16,744 nt of DNA, from NCBI GenBank assembly GCA_964543275.1, contig CAZIWW010000017.1, positions 1 through 16,744 on the forward strand, read 5' to 3'. A program made the translations under genes and the position numbers. Within the stretch, counting starts at the first letter, position 1; every line of letters begins with the position of its first letter. Shown one piece after another: positions 1 to 4,595 of the stretch. This DNA is from CAZIWW01 sp964543275 (GTDB lineage Bacteria; Patescibacteriota; Minisyncoccia; Moranbacterales; UBA11712). The notes under the pieces were generated by a model, which saw only the letters and a program-made list of their open reading frames with translations, searched no databases and was not told where the DNA came from.

Positions 1-1
1 A

Positions 2-10
2 TCCTCCTTT
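2..10 (-). promoter_or_regulatory. Strong Shine-Dalgarno site of a gene beyond the left edge
   Basis: The minus strand reads AAAGGAGGA here, a near-perfect anti-16S match. The start codon would fall just outside the window. It lies about 30 nt after the intrinsic terminator at 40-69, as in the other attenuated units of this window, so a leftward gene probably begins at the edge. Confidence 0.7.
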
Positions 11-39
11 TATTAATAATTAAAAGATCTTAAACAACT

Positions 40-117
40 AAAAAACCGACCCGTTGCCGAGCCGGTTTTAGATTAAAGATTTCTTATGTTCCTAAACGCA
101 AAACCCGCTCGACAACG
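40..117 (-). promoter_or_regulatory. Transcription attenuator (Ile-type leader), unit 1
   Basis: Terminator: on the minus strand the arms at 59-69 and 42-52 pair over 11 bp (two G-U) around a 6-nt loop and are followed by six T. Antiterminator: segment 100-117, inside the leader peptide gene, can pair with 52-69 (16 Watson-Crick, one G-U, one mismatch over 18 nt). That pairing uses the whole 5' arm of the terminator, so the two folds exclude each other. A competing upstream hairpin is short (minus CCCGAC at 121-126 with GTCG..CGGG of the second segment). The leader stop codon lies 6 nt past the second segment, so a ribosome that finishes would cover it and allow termination. The controlled gene is off the window. 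Confidence 0.65.
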
Positions 118-172
118 AAAGTCGGGCAATGATAATGCTAATGGTAACTATAGAGAAACTTCTAAACTTCAT
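92..172 (-). CDS. Leader peptide, 26 aa, Ile-rich
   Basis: A 26-codon minus-strand ORF starts about 9 nt after the predicted transcript start of the promoter at 188-215. There is no strong SD. The peptide begins MKFRSFSIVTISIII; codons 8-15 read Ile-Val-Thr-Ile-Ser-Ile-Ile-Ile, five Ile in eight. The stop (92-94) sits just beyond the segment that forms the antiterminator. The role seen is regulatory: ribosome stalling at the Ile codons would free the second segment and prevent termination. By analogy with known leaders (thr, ilv) the signal would be charged tRNA-Ile, possibly with Val or Thr. A small membrane peptide with its own function is the alternative. No homologue is recognised. Confidence 0.6.
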   Translation of the reverse strand: MKFRSFSIVTISIIIARLSLSSGFCV

Positions 173-187
173 ATCTCTTTAATTTTA

Positions 188-234
188 ATTGTATATACCC
201 GCTGAAGCTCGTCAAGTTTTAAAAGCTATCCACA
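188..234 (-). promoter_or_regulatory. Promoter of unit 1 with an upstream DnaA-box-like site
   Basis: Minus strand: -35 TTGACG (210-215), 16-nt spacer, -10 TACAAT (188-193). Ten nt upstream of the -35 is TGTGGATAG (226-234), one mismatch from the DnaA-box consensus TGTGGATAA. The expected transcript start is near 181. The promoter lies directly after the stop codon of the 241-921 gene. Confidence 0.65.
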
Positions 235-240
235 ACTCGC

Positions 241-921
241 TTACAGCCCTTCCAAAATCTCCGGGCGGTCGCTGACTATGCCGTCAGCACCTTTCTTAAT
301 ATATTTTTTAGCTTCCCTTTTGGTATTGATAGTCCAGACGATCACTCCAAGATCAGCCTCGCGAGCCTTTTTAACATTAGTTGTGTGAGTAAAACGGCAG
401 AGAGGCAAAATATAATTAACTCCCAGCGCCAGGGCAGATTTGATAGGATTTGGATGCCTGCTATAGATAAGACCTGTTTCAACTTTTTTGTCAAGCCTTC
501 TGACTTTCCTTAACGCTTCCTCGCAAAACGAGACAATGATAATTTTTGAATTTAAGTTTTTGCTTTTGATCGCTTTCAAAACTTTCTTCTCATATCCCGC
601 TTCCTTAAGCTCTATTAGAATCTTCTTAACTTTTTTGCCGATAAAATCCAAAACCTCGTCCAAAGTTGGAATTTTGCCGCCGCTTATCTCCTTAATCTCT
701 TTTAAATTTAGATCTTTAACTAGATCTTTCCGCTTAAAAATTCTCTTTAAGCTGTCGTCATGAAAAACAACCAGCTTTTTATCTCTACTCTGCCTTACAT
801 CAAACTCAACAGCGTTCACGCCCAGCTCGATCGCCTTTCGAAAACTTTCCAAAGTATTTTCTAGAATATGCCCTTTTGCCCCGCGGTGCCCGATTTTTAG
901 AAAATTAGATTTTTTCAACAT
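241..921 (-). CDS. Glycerophosphodiester phosphodiesterase family protein
   Basis: This 226-aa protein matches the GDPD TIM-barrel family, which hydrolyses glycerophosphodiesters to glycerol-3-phosphate and an alcohol using a divalent metal. Visible motifs are HRG (residues 12-14), ENT (21-23), E39xD41, HDD (54-56) and ELK (104-106), the usual catalytic and metal-binding set. There is no signal peptide, so a cytoplasmic enzyme similar to UgpQ is likely. Length is normal for the single-domain type. The start at 921 has no SD; a TATTCT stretch lies just upstream, so the mRNA leader may be very short. It is divergent from the plus-strand pair beginning near 1103, and the next promoter follows directly after its stop. 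The physiological substrate cannot be told; in a host-dependent cell it may recycle headgroups of scavenged lipids (inference). Confidence 0.88.
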   Translation of the reverse strand: MLKKSNFLKIGHRGAKGHILENTLESFRKAIELGVNAVEFDVRQSRDKKLVVFHDDSLKRIFKRKDLVKDLNLKEIKEISGGKIPTLDEVLDFIGKKVKKILIELKEAGYEKKVLKAIKSKNLNSKIIIVSFCEEALRKVRRLDKKVETGLIYSRHPNPIKSALALGVNYILPLCRFTHTTNVKKAREADLGVIVWTINTKREAKKYIKKGADGIVSDRPEILEGL

Positions 922-994
922 AACTAGAATAGAACAATAAAAGCTTTACTTCAGCATAGTAAAAAATAACTCTGCTCGCAACTGGCTGGATCTG

Positions 995-1003
995 TGATAT
1001 AAT
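995..1003 (+). promoter_or_regulatory. Extended -10 promoter of the plus-strand gene pair
   Basis: TGTGATATAAT holds an extended TGn and a perfect TATAAT (998-1003). No good -35 is seen 17 nt upstream. The similar TGTGGTAGAAT precedes nrdR. The leader to the first gene is about 90-100 nt and contains an 8-bp hairpin (1042-1049 with 1065-1072). Confidence 0.6.
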
Positions 1004-1102
1004 AAAAACGTTACAAAAATATCTGGAAGCTTCCGGCTCCGGATAAAGGTGATTAAAGGTCGGCCCTTTATCTTTAAGTAAAAAAATAATTTTTAATTGA
1101 TC

Positions 1103-1441
1103 ATGCTCATGAATACGCCCCTGTCCAAACCTGTGTTGATCGCGCTGATTGTTATTGCGGTCATTGGCATCGCCTTGGTCGCTTATTTTCTCCTGCGGCC
1201 TGGAAATTTTCTACTTGAGCAGTCCAGTCAAGTCCCACCGTCGGTTCAAGACACAACCAGAGGTAAACCGATCGCCACCGAACCAACCGGCAATGTTGAC
1301 GATCTGGTAGAAGCTGTAATCAGCGAATCCTTGACCGAGCAGGGAATGGCTCTTGAAGAAGACAGCGACTCTCCGTCTATTTATTCGGACATTCAAGCTA
1401 TTGATGACTTTGGTCAATCTTACAGAGAAAATGAGTTCTAG
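1103..1441 (+). CDS. Small single-pass membrane protein, unknown
   Basis: I do not recognise this protein (about 112 aa). Residues 10-33 form one hydrophobic helix (PVLIALIVIAVIGIALVAYF) after a short N-terminus. The rest is acidic, Ser/Thr/Pro-rich and probably disordered, most likely outside the membrane. Starts are possible at TTG 1097, ATG 1103 and ATG 1109; none has an SD, so the start is uncertain by a few codons. The stop overlaps the start of the next gene by 11 nt, so the two are probably translationally coupled and share the promoter at 995-1003. A membrane anchor or partner for the secreted helical protein downstream is a guess from context only. Confidence 0.6.
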   Translation: MLMNTPLSKPVLIALIVIAVIGIALVAYFLLRPGNFLLEQSSQVPPSVQDTTRGKPIATEPTGNVDDLVEAVISESLTEQGMALEEDSDSPSIYSDIQAIDDFGQSYRENEF

Positions 1442-2249
1442 AAAAATTTTTGCTTTTATCATTGTTTCGGCTCTAGTCCTAGGTATCCTCGGTCTAGGAT
1501 CCGCCTTAGCTCGTACAGAACGCGCCGCCGACATGGAAAACCTAAAGGACATTCAGAATAAAACCGAAGAAGCTATTGATGAAAAAGTTGCTAAAGAAAT
1601 ATGCTCTAGAATTTCCGATCTCTACTCCAAGATTGAACAAAGAATGAGCGATCGAGGATCTAAAGTTAAAGCTAGGCTTGAAAAGCGAGTGGAAAATATC
1701 AAGGAGCGCCGCGCCAACAGAGACGCAAGGCTGAAAGAATTTCGCTCCCGAATGGATGAAAGGCGAGAAAAATTTTACCAAAAATTAGAGGAAAAAGCCA
1801 AATCCCAAAAGCAAGAGCAGGCTGTTTCTAAATTCAAGTCAGAAATTGAAGCCGCGGTAAAAACCAGAAGAGACGCTATAGATGACGCCATTAACACTTT
1901 TCGGGATGGAGTTGACCAAGCCGTGATTTCAAAAAAATCGGCCGTCGCAGAAGCTATAGAAAGTTTCAAGTCAGCAGCCAAAGCCGCTTACGACAAAGCC
2001 ATGGCTGACTGCGAAGACGGCGCCGATGCCAAGAGCGTGAGAGAAACTCTCCACTCCAGCCTAAAAGCCGCCCGAGAAGAGCTTACCAATGATAAAAAAG
2101 AAATTGAGAAAATAAGAACTACCATAGAAACACTAGCCGAGCAAAGAAAGCAAGCTGTTGAAAAAGCCGTTGAGGACTTCAAGGCAACTACTCAAAAGGC
2201 GGCCGAGGAATTAAAAACTGCATTTCCAGAATCAAGTTCAGGAGATTGA
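1431..2249 (+). CDS. Secreted, highly helical (coiled-coil-like) protein, unknown
   Basis: I chose ATG 1431 (MSSRKIFAFI...) because it begins a clear signal peptide; the open frame runs upstream to 1353 but those residues lie inside the previous gene. The 272-aa precursor has a signal sequence (hydrophobic residues about 6-24, likely cleavage after GSALA). The mature part, about 245 aa, is almost wholly Lys/Arg/Glu/Ala-rich helix with repeated RR-DAI, KSAVAEAIESFKSA-like and AAEELK stretches and little Pro or Gly, so a long helical rod or coiled coil is likely. It has one Cys near residue 59 and one near residue 186, which could form a disulfide. It ends the plus-strand unit and is followed by a good terminator. 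A surface or periplasmic structural role is inferred; no family is recognised. Confidence 0.75.
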   Translation: MSSRKIFAFIIVSALVLGILGLGSALARTERAADMENLKDIQNKTEEAIDEKVAKEICSRISDLYSKIEQRMSDRGSKVKARLEKRVENIKERRANRDARLKEFRSRMDERREKFYQKLEEKAKSQKQEQAVSKFKSEIEAAVKTRRDAIDDAINTFRDGVDQAVISKKSAVAEAIESFKSAAKAAYDKAMADCEDGADAKSVRETLHSSLKAAREELTNDKKEIEKIRTTIETLAEQRKQAVEKAVEDFKATTQKAAEELKTAFPESSSGD

Positions 2250-2280
2250 CAGTTAAAAACAGAAACCACTCGATTAAAGA

Positions 2281-2310
2281 AACGCCAACTTTTTTAGTTG
2301 GTGTTTTCTT
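2281..2310 (+). terminator. Intrinsic terminator of the 1103-2249 unit
   Basis: AACGCCAACT (2281-2290) pairs with AGTTGGTGTT (2296-2305): 10 bp with one G-U around a T5 loop, followed by TTTTCTT. It lies 31 nt after the stop. Confidence 0.85.
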
Positions 2311-2495
2311 GTTAATTAATCCGCAAGTAAATAACAAGTTCCTCTATTGTTCTAAGAATTGGAATTATTAGTACTTTTGGCATCTATCTCATAGCTCCAC
2401 TGCGGCCAGATTAAGAATAATTTCCTATAGCAGCTAAAACGATACATAAACCGTCGATCGTTGGATTGTGTACCCGGCATCTTGCTTGCTGTTTT

Positions 2496-2527
2496 GGAAA
2501 AATAAAAAGAGGAGTTTTTACTCCCCA
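2496..2527 (-). terminator. Intrinsic terminator of the 2644-3089 unit
   Basis: The minus strand has a 7-bp stem (2520-2526 with 2509-2515, one G-U, AAAA loop) followed by TCTTTTTATTTTT. The stop codon of the in-frame extension of the 2644 gene (2518-2520) lies in this hairpin, which suggests the transcribed unit originally ended here. Confidence 0.7.
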
Positions 2528-2643
2528 GGAAGGTTGGCGCCGTTGCGCCTGGTTGCCTCCCCCCGGATACGTTGCGATGTTTTCACAAGCCCGGTTCTTT
2601 GCCAGCTATTTTTGCAAAACAACTGGCTGGCCATCGCGGTTGG
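2518..2643 (-). pseudogene. In-frame continuation of the 2644-2847 gene after a TAA
   Basis: After the TAA at 2644-2646 the same frame stays open for 41 codons (41 residues, then TAA at 2518-2520 inside the terminator). It contains an ATG (2632-2634) and reads MASQLFCKNSWQRTG... There is no SD before that ATG. It may be the lost C-terminal part of the upstream gene, a readthrough extension, a consequence of a sequencing error, or chance. The basic, Asn/Gly-containing composition resembles that of the upstream part. Confidence 0.35.
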
Positions 2644-2847
2644 TTACGCTAGACCGATAGAATTGCCACCATTACATTTGTTGAGTCCACGGTCCCATCT
2701 CCGCCACTCGTCGGGTACAGCGTAAACACCCTTGGCGGGGGGATGTAACGGCTTGCCGTAAGAATTCTTTTTAACTGCCGGCGGCCTGGTCTCCCTCGCT
2801 ACCCCCGGGATCCCGGAATTAGTATACTGTTTACCGTACCTAATCAT
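2644..2847 (-). CDS. Small basic protein, unknown
   Basis: This 67-aa protein (MIRYGKQYTNSG...) is unrecognised. It is basic and rich in Pro and Gly, with one Cys, and has no membrane segment or clear domain. It starts 38 nt after the stop of the Cys-rich gene at 2886-3089. Purine-rich ribosome-binding sequence (GGAGGTGTGAAGGGA) lies upstream, with AAGGGA 4-5 nt from the ATG, so it is probably the second gene of the Leu-attenuated unit. The frame continues past its TAA to the terminator, so the gene may be truncated. Overlapping plus-strand frames in 2466-2725 have no SD and look like shadows. Confidence 0.5.
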   Translation of the reverse strand: MIRYGKQYTNSGIPGVARETRPPAVKKNSYGKPLHPPAKGVYAVPDEWRRWDRGLNKCNGGNSIGLA

Positions 2848-2885
2848 TTCTTCCCTTCACACCTCCGTCCCAAATTTTTAACAGT

Positions 2886-3089
2886 CTAGAGAGAAAACGG
2901 CATAGGGGATCGCCCCGGGACTCCAGGAGTCCAATATCCGTCATTACAGAATGTACAACGGAAACGATAGTTGCCGTTGGACACAACTACCCCTTCCTTG
3001 CCACATTTTACGCAGCAAGCATCAACCAGCTTGTACACTACTGTATTTTCAAAGTCGACACAGCCAATTGGCACAAGCACAACATCCAT
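2886..3089 (-). CDS. Small zinc-ribbon-like protein behind the Leu attenuator
   Basis: This 67-aa protein carries two CxxC knuckles (C26/C29 and C45/C48) 15 residues apart, with Gly, Asn and aromatic residues between, the look of a zinc ribbon that could bind a metal and perhaps RNA or protein. C10 and C25 are extra. The C-terminal tail is Pro/Gly-rich (WTPGVPGRSPMPFSL). The start is well supported: AAAGGAGG (3098-3105) with an 8-nt spacer. It is the first structural gene after the leader peptide and terminator at 3121-3306. Its product is not recognised and no enzymatic residues are apparent. Its place behind an amino-acid-sensing leader suggests expression when Leu-tRNA is short (inference). 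Confidence 0.72.
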   Translation of the reverse strand: MDVVLVPIGCVDFENTVVYKLVDACCVKCGKEGVVVSNGNYRFRCTFCNDGYWTPGVPGRSPMPFSL

Positions 3090-3120
3090 GAAAATTTCCT
3101 CCTTTCTCTATTTTTTTAAA

Positions 3121-3293
3121 ACACAAAAAACAAAAATCTCGCCGAGAATTTCTCGCCGAGCACAGTCTTCTATATTATATGCAATCTATTTAATTTATAA
3201 TTCTATACAACACTCTGCTCAGCGAAAAATTAAGACTGCCCACTAGGAGCACCAGACAAAGAAGAATCACCAGCAACAAATTTTTCGCTAAGC
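3121..3293 (-). promoter_or_regulatory. Transcription attenuator (Leu-type leader), unit 2
   Basis: Three 15-nt segments on the minus strand compete. Segment 1 is 3279-3293, segment 2 is 3217-3231 and segment 3 is 3147-3161. 1:2 pairs over 15 bp (one G-U). 2:3 pairs over 15 bp (two G-U, no mismatch). Segment 3 also forms the terminator with 3138-3146 (CTCGGCGAG with CTCGGCGAG, one G-G mismatch), followed by ATTTTTGTTTTTT. The Leu codon run begins directly after segment 1 and the leader stop lies after segment 2. This is the layout of trp/leu attenuation: stalling on Leu codons masks segment 1, lets 2:3 form and allows readthrough into 3089-2886. Confidence 0.82.
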
Positions 3294-3306
3294 TTACTTT
3301 ACACAT
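3190..3306 (-). CDS. Leader peptide, 38 aa, Leu-rich
   Basis: This 38-codon ORF (MCKVSLAKNLLLVILL..., ending LSRVLYRIIN) has 12 Leu, nine of them within 16 codons. Its ATG is about 4 nt after the predicted transcript start (-10 at 3317-3322), so it would be translated from an almost leaderless mRNA without an SD. Segments 1 and 2 of the attenuator lie inside its coding sequence, at codons 5-10 and about 25-30. Its likely job is to sense Leu-tRNA supply through ribosome position. A one-helix membrane peptide with its own function is possible, because Leu, Val and Ile also make a transmembrane helix, but the matched RNA pairings favour a leader. A longer frame runs upstream to 3396 through the promoter and is not used here. 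Confidence 0.7.
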   Translation of the reverse strand: MCKVSLAKNLLLVILLCLVLLVGSLNFSLSRVLYRIIN

Positions 3307-3316
3307 AACAGCTGTA

Positions 3317-3361
3317 ATTTTAACCAAACCAAAACAACTCGTCAAGGGAAAGTTATCCACA
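3317..3361 (-). promoter_or_regulatory. Promoter of unit 2 with a perfect DnaA-box-like site
   Basis: Minus strand: -35 TTGACG (3340-3345), 17-nt spacer, -10 TAAAAT (3317-3322). TGTGGATAA (3353-3361), a perfect DnaA-box consensus, lies 7 nt upstream of the -35. Transcript start expected near 3310. Confidence 0.75.
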
Positions 3362-3424
3362 GCCGCAGCTAGTACTCCTCCACCAAACCTACGCAAAACA
3401 CCAAAAAATTAAAAAAATTAAAAA

Positions 3425-3458
3425 TGACGCTTAAGGTGCGATCGCATTTTAAGCGTCA
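3425..3458 (-). terminator. Long palindromic hairpin, second terminator of unit 3
   Basis: TGACGCTTAA (3425-3434) and TTAAGCGTCA (3449-3458) are perfect arms, with two G-U pairs and the palindrome TGCGATCGCA inside, giving 34 nt of near-complete dyad. On the minus strand it is followed by TTTTTAATTTTTTT. It backs up the terminator at 3473-3493. Confidence 0.75.
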
Positions 3459-3472
3459 AAATTAAAAAATTA

Positions 3473-3493
3473 AGGAGCCGACGATGCGGCTCC
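3473..3493 (-). terminator. Intrinsic terminator of the 3512-3718 gene
   Basis: GGAGCCG and CGGCTCC form a 7-bp stem with a 6-nt loop. On the minus strand TTAATTTTTTAATTTT follows. It lies about 20 nt after the stop at 3512. Confidence 0.8.
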
Positions 3494-3511
3494 ACTCTAT
3501 TTATACTACAA

Positions 3512-3718
3512 CTACAACTTAAACCAGTCAGGTCCCCAATGAGGACCCCGACTTTGAACTTGAAGCCGAGAGAATTCTTCAGGGACTCTACCCATCGCAG
3601 GGTCCCTGGGTGAAATCTCCTTTTTGCATTTGCAGACAAACCGTGGCTCCGCCCCCCAGCCGGGAGGAAGAACCTTCCTCATCTCGCCCCCGCAATGGGG
3701 GCAAATCTTCTTTTTCAT
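3512..3718 (-). CDS. Small zinc-ribbon-like protein behind the Phe attenuator
   Basis: This 68-aa protein begins MKKKICPHCGGEMRKV and has a CPHC knuckle (C6/C9) and a CKC pair (C29/C31), a short zinc-ribbon-like module in the first half. The second half is polar with aromatic and His residues (SRGPHWGPDWFKL at the end). SD AAAGGAGG (3725-3732) is 6 nt from the ATG, so the start is firm. It forms its own unit: promoter at 3903-3930, Phe-rich leader, terminator, this gene, then two terminators. Such CPxC...CxC mini-proteins are often annotated as zinc-ribbon or FmdB-like regulators, but no specific family is recognised. The preceding attenuator implies it is made when Phe-tRNA is short or translation is slowed (inference). 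Confidence 0.75.
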   Translation of the reverse strand: MKKKICPHCGGEMRKVLPPGWGAEPRFVCKCKKEISPRDPAMGRVPEEFSRLQVQSRGPHWGPDWFKL

Positions 3719-3730
3719 TTTTTCCCTCCT

Positions 3731-3879
3731 TTAGAACTAAAAAGCCAGTCCTTCGCGAGACCGGCTTTGGTTTATTGAAAATGTAGTTATTCCCTAAATC
3801 AGGTGTTTATCTCCCGCAAACCAAAACCGATCTGGCGAAAAACCAGCTAAAGAAGAAATTAAAGAAGAATCGGTTTTGG
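3731..3879 (-). promoter_or_regulatory. Transcription attenuator (Phe-type leader), unit 3
   Basis: Segment 1 is 3869-3879 (minus CCAAAACCGAT) and segment 2 is 3818-3831 (minus ATCGGTTTTGGTTT): 1:2 pairs over 11 perfect bp. Segment 3, 3760-3773, can pair with segment 2 over 14 bp (12 Watson-Crick, two G-U, no mismatch). Segment 3 also forms the terminator: AAAGCCGGTC (3759-3768) with GACTGGCTTT (3741-3750), 10 bp with one G-U, 8-nt loop, then TTTTTAGTT. The Phe codons start at the end of segment 1, and the leader stop codon is 9 nt past segment 2. A ribosome stalled on Phe would mask segment 1 and favour antitermination; one at the stop would mask segment 2 and favour termination. The geometry matches E. 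coli pheA/trp attenuators. Confidence 0.88.
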
Positions 3880-3893
3880 GTCACAGTGCTCAT
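3807..3893 (-). CDS. Leader peptide, 28 aa, Phe-rich
   Basis: The 28-codon ORF starts MSTVTQNR, then reads FFFNFFFSWFF and ends ARSVLVCGR. Eight of 28 residues are Phe plus one Trp, comparable with the known E. coli pheA leader (which contains FFFAFFF). The ATG is about 3 nt after the predicted transcript start, so the message is nearly leaderless and no SD is present. Attenuator segment 1 overlaps codons 5-9 and segment 2 overlaps codons 21-25. Function: a sensing device for charged tRNA-Phe in cis; the peptide itself need not act. A small hydrophobic peptide with its own role, such as a type I toxin, was considered less likely given the exact RNA geometry. Confidence 0.78.
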   Translation of the reverse strand: MSTVTQNRFFFNFFFSWFFARSVLVCGR

Positions 3894-3902
3894 CACGCCA
3901 TT

Positions 3903-3941
3903 AGAATAACATTTGCAAATTTTGTGTCAAGCTGTGGATAA
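3903..3941 (-). promoter_or_regulatory. Promoter of unit 3 with a perfect DnaA-box-like site
   Basis: Minus strand: TTATCCACA (3933-3941), 2 nt, -35 TTGACA (3925-3930), 16-nt spacer, -10 TATTCT (3903-3908) with an upstream TGT. The spacer and -10 (CAAATGTTATTCTAA) closely resemble those of unit 4 (CAAATGTTAATCTAA), so the two promoters are probably related by descent. Confidence 0.72.
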
Positions 3942-3945
3942 GTTT

Positions 3946-4256
3946 CCTTTAAAATTATTCCGCCTAGGTGTAAAGGTTCGATTTATAAAAATAAGCGGCA
4001 TCAAACCCAAAGACGAGCTTTGGACTATTAATTTGTTGCCCAACAGCAACAAAGCAACAAATCGCGGGATAAGATTACCGCACAATCTAATTATTACACA
4101 CTACTACACATTTATTGCGATCGCAATATTTATGTCGTAATTTGAATTATCAAATTTTAAAAGGCTTGGCGAATCAAGCCCCCTGCAATTCTGCAACCAG
4201 AAACTTTTACTCCAGTAAACTAGATTACTGGAGTAAATAAACCTCGCTAAAAATTT
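3946..4256. other. Gene-free stretch with several inverted repeats
   Basis: I see no convincing gene; a 75-codon plus-strand frame (3913-4140) begins inside the unit 3 promoter and has no SD. The stretch holds a 9-bp stem (4031-4039 with 4054-4062), a 14-bp palindrome centred on GCGATCGC (4114-4127), a 6-bp hairpin with minus-strand T4 (GGCTTG/CAAGCC, 4162-4179), and the 13-bp inverted repeat at 4206-4237. It separates unit 4 from unit 3 and may include a small RNA, but nothing specific supports one. Confidence 0.5.
4206..4237. repeat. Perfect 13-bp inverted repeat, CCAGTAA family
   Basis: TTTACTCCAGTAA and TTACTGGAGTAAA flank a 6-nt loop. The core CCAGTAA-CTAG-TTACTGG recurs in the hairpin at 11732-11767, so this is a dispersed repeat rather than a simple terminator. 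Confidence 0.7.
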
Positions 4257-4292
4257 AGCGGCCAATCTGCGTTGCAGGCTGGCCGCTTTTTT
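4257..4292. terminator. Intrinsic terminator after the 4307-4570 gene, possibly bidirectional
   Basis: AGCGGCCA (4257-4264) pairs with TGGCCGCT (4280-4287), with an inner CTGC/GCAG stem. On the plus strand T6 follows at once; on the minus strand AAATTTTTAGC follows. It lies 15 nt beyond the stop of the minus-strand gene at 4307. No plus-strand gene that needs it was found. Confidence 0.75.
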
Positions 4293-4306
4293 GCATTAGC
4301 TACTAA

Positions 4307-4570
4307 CTATACTCTTTGGCACAAGTTTATGTAGTTCACTAGCGCTCTTAGAAATTTCTCGTTAGAGCCAAAGTAAAGCTTTTTAGCAAGCTCCTCTGAT
4401 AACTCTTCAAGACAATTTCCGCAAACTAACCAACATAGGTCAACACCTGGATCCGGATAAAATAACCCTGATCTGATAAACTTGCCACCAAAGAAGAAAG
4501 ATTTGCCACAAACCTCGCAAGTTCTTCCTTCGACCATTTTCCCATTTACGATTACGTGCGATTTACACAT
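4307..4570 (-). CDS. Small Cys-rich zinc-finger-like protein
   Basis: This 87-aa protein has two CxxC knuckles, C18/C21 (CEVCGKSF) and C50/C53 (CGNC), plus C2, C46 and C84. The spacing of about 28 residues between knuckles fits a treble-clef or zinc-ribbon fold. The C-terminal 35 residues look helical (EELSEELAKKLYFGSNEKFLRAL, shown in part). It starts 25 nt after the preceding gene with an AAGGGAG SD 5 nt from the ATG, so it is the second gene of the unit 4 operon and shares its attenuator. No specific family is recognised; a role in RNA or protein binding is the usual one for such folds. Confidence 0.72.
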   Translation of the reverse strand: MCKSHVIVNGKMVEGRTCEVCGKSFFFGGKFIRSGLFYPDPGVDLCWLVCGNCLEELSEELAKKLYFGSNEKFLRALVNYINLCQRV

Positions 4571-4595
4571 GTTAACTCCCTTCTATCTAATCAAG

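Noticed and set aside
488..763. Plus-strand frame opposite the phosphodiesterase, and similar frames opposite thyA, capA, comEC, nrdD and nrdG
   Set aside because: Mirror frames of strongly conserved genes with no start signals of their own.
2466..2725. Two overlapping plus-strand frames (64 and 85 codons)
   Set aside because: No SD or promoter, opposite to the minus-strand gene with a better start signal, and they run through its terminator; treated as shadows.
3190..3893. Leader peptides as type I toxins or independent membrane peptides
   Set aside because: Hydrophobic Leu- and Phe-rich peptides could be toxins, but the matched 1:2, 2:3 and 3:4 RNA pairings with codon runs at the right place fit attenuation much better.
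226..3941. Replication origin based on DnaA-box-like 9-mers
   Set aside because: Sites are few, spread over 3.7 kb, tied to promoters, and no dnaA, dnaN or AT-rich unwinding region is seen.
4114..4127. GCGATCGC palindromes as cyanobacterial HIP1 sites
   Set aside because: Only two occurrences (also 3438-3445), each inside a larger dyad; gene content does not suggest a cyanobacterium.
3913..4140. 75-codon plus-strand frame
   Set aside because: It starts inside the unit 3 promoter and DnaA-box-like site, has no SD and no protein features.
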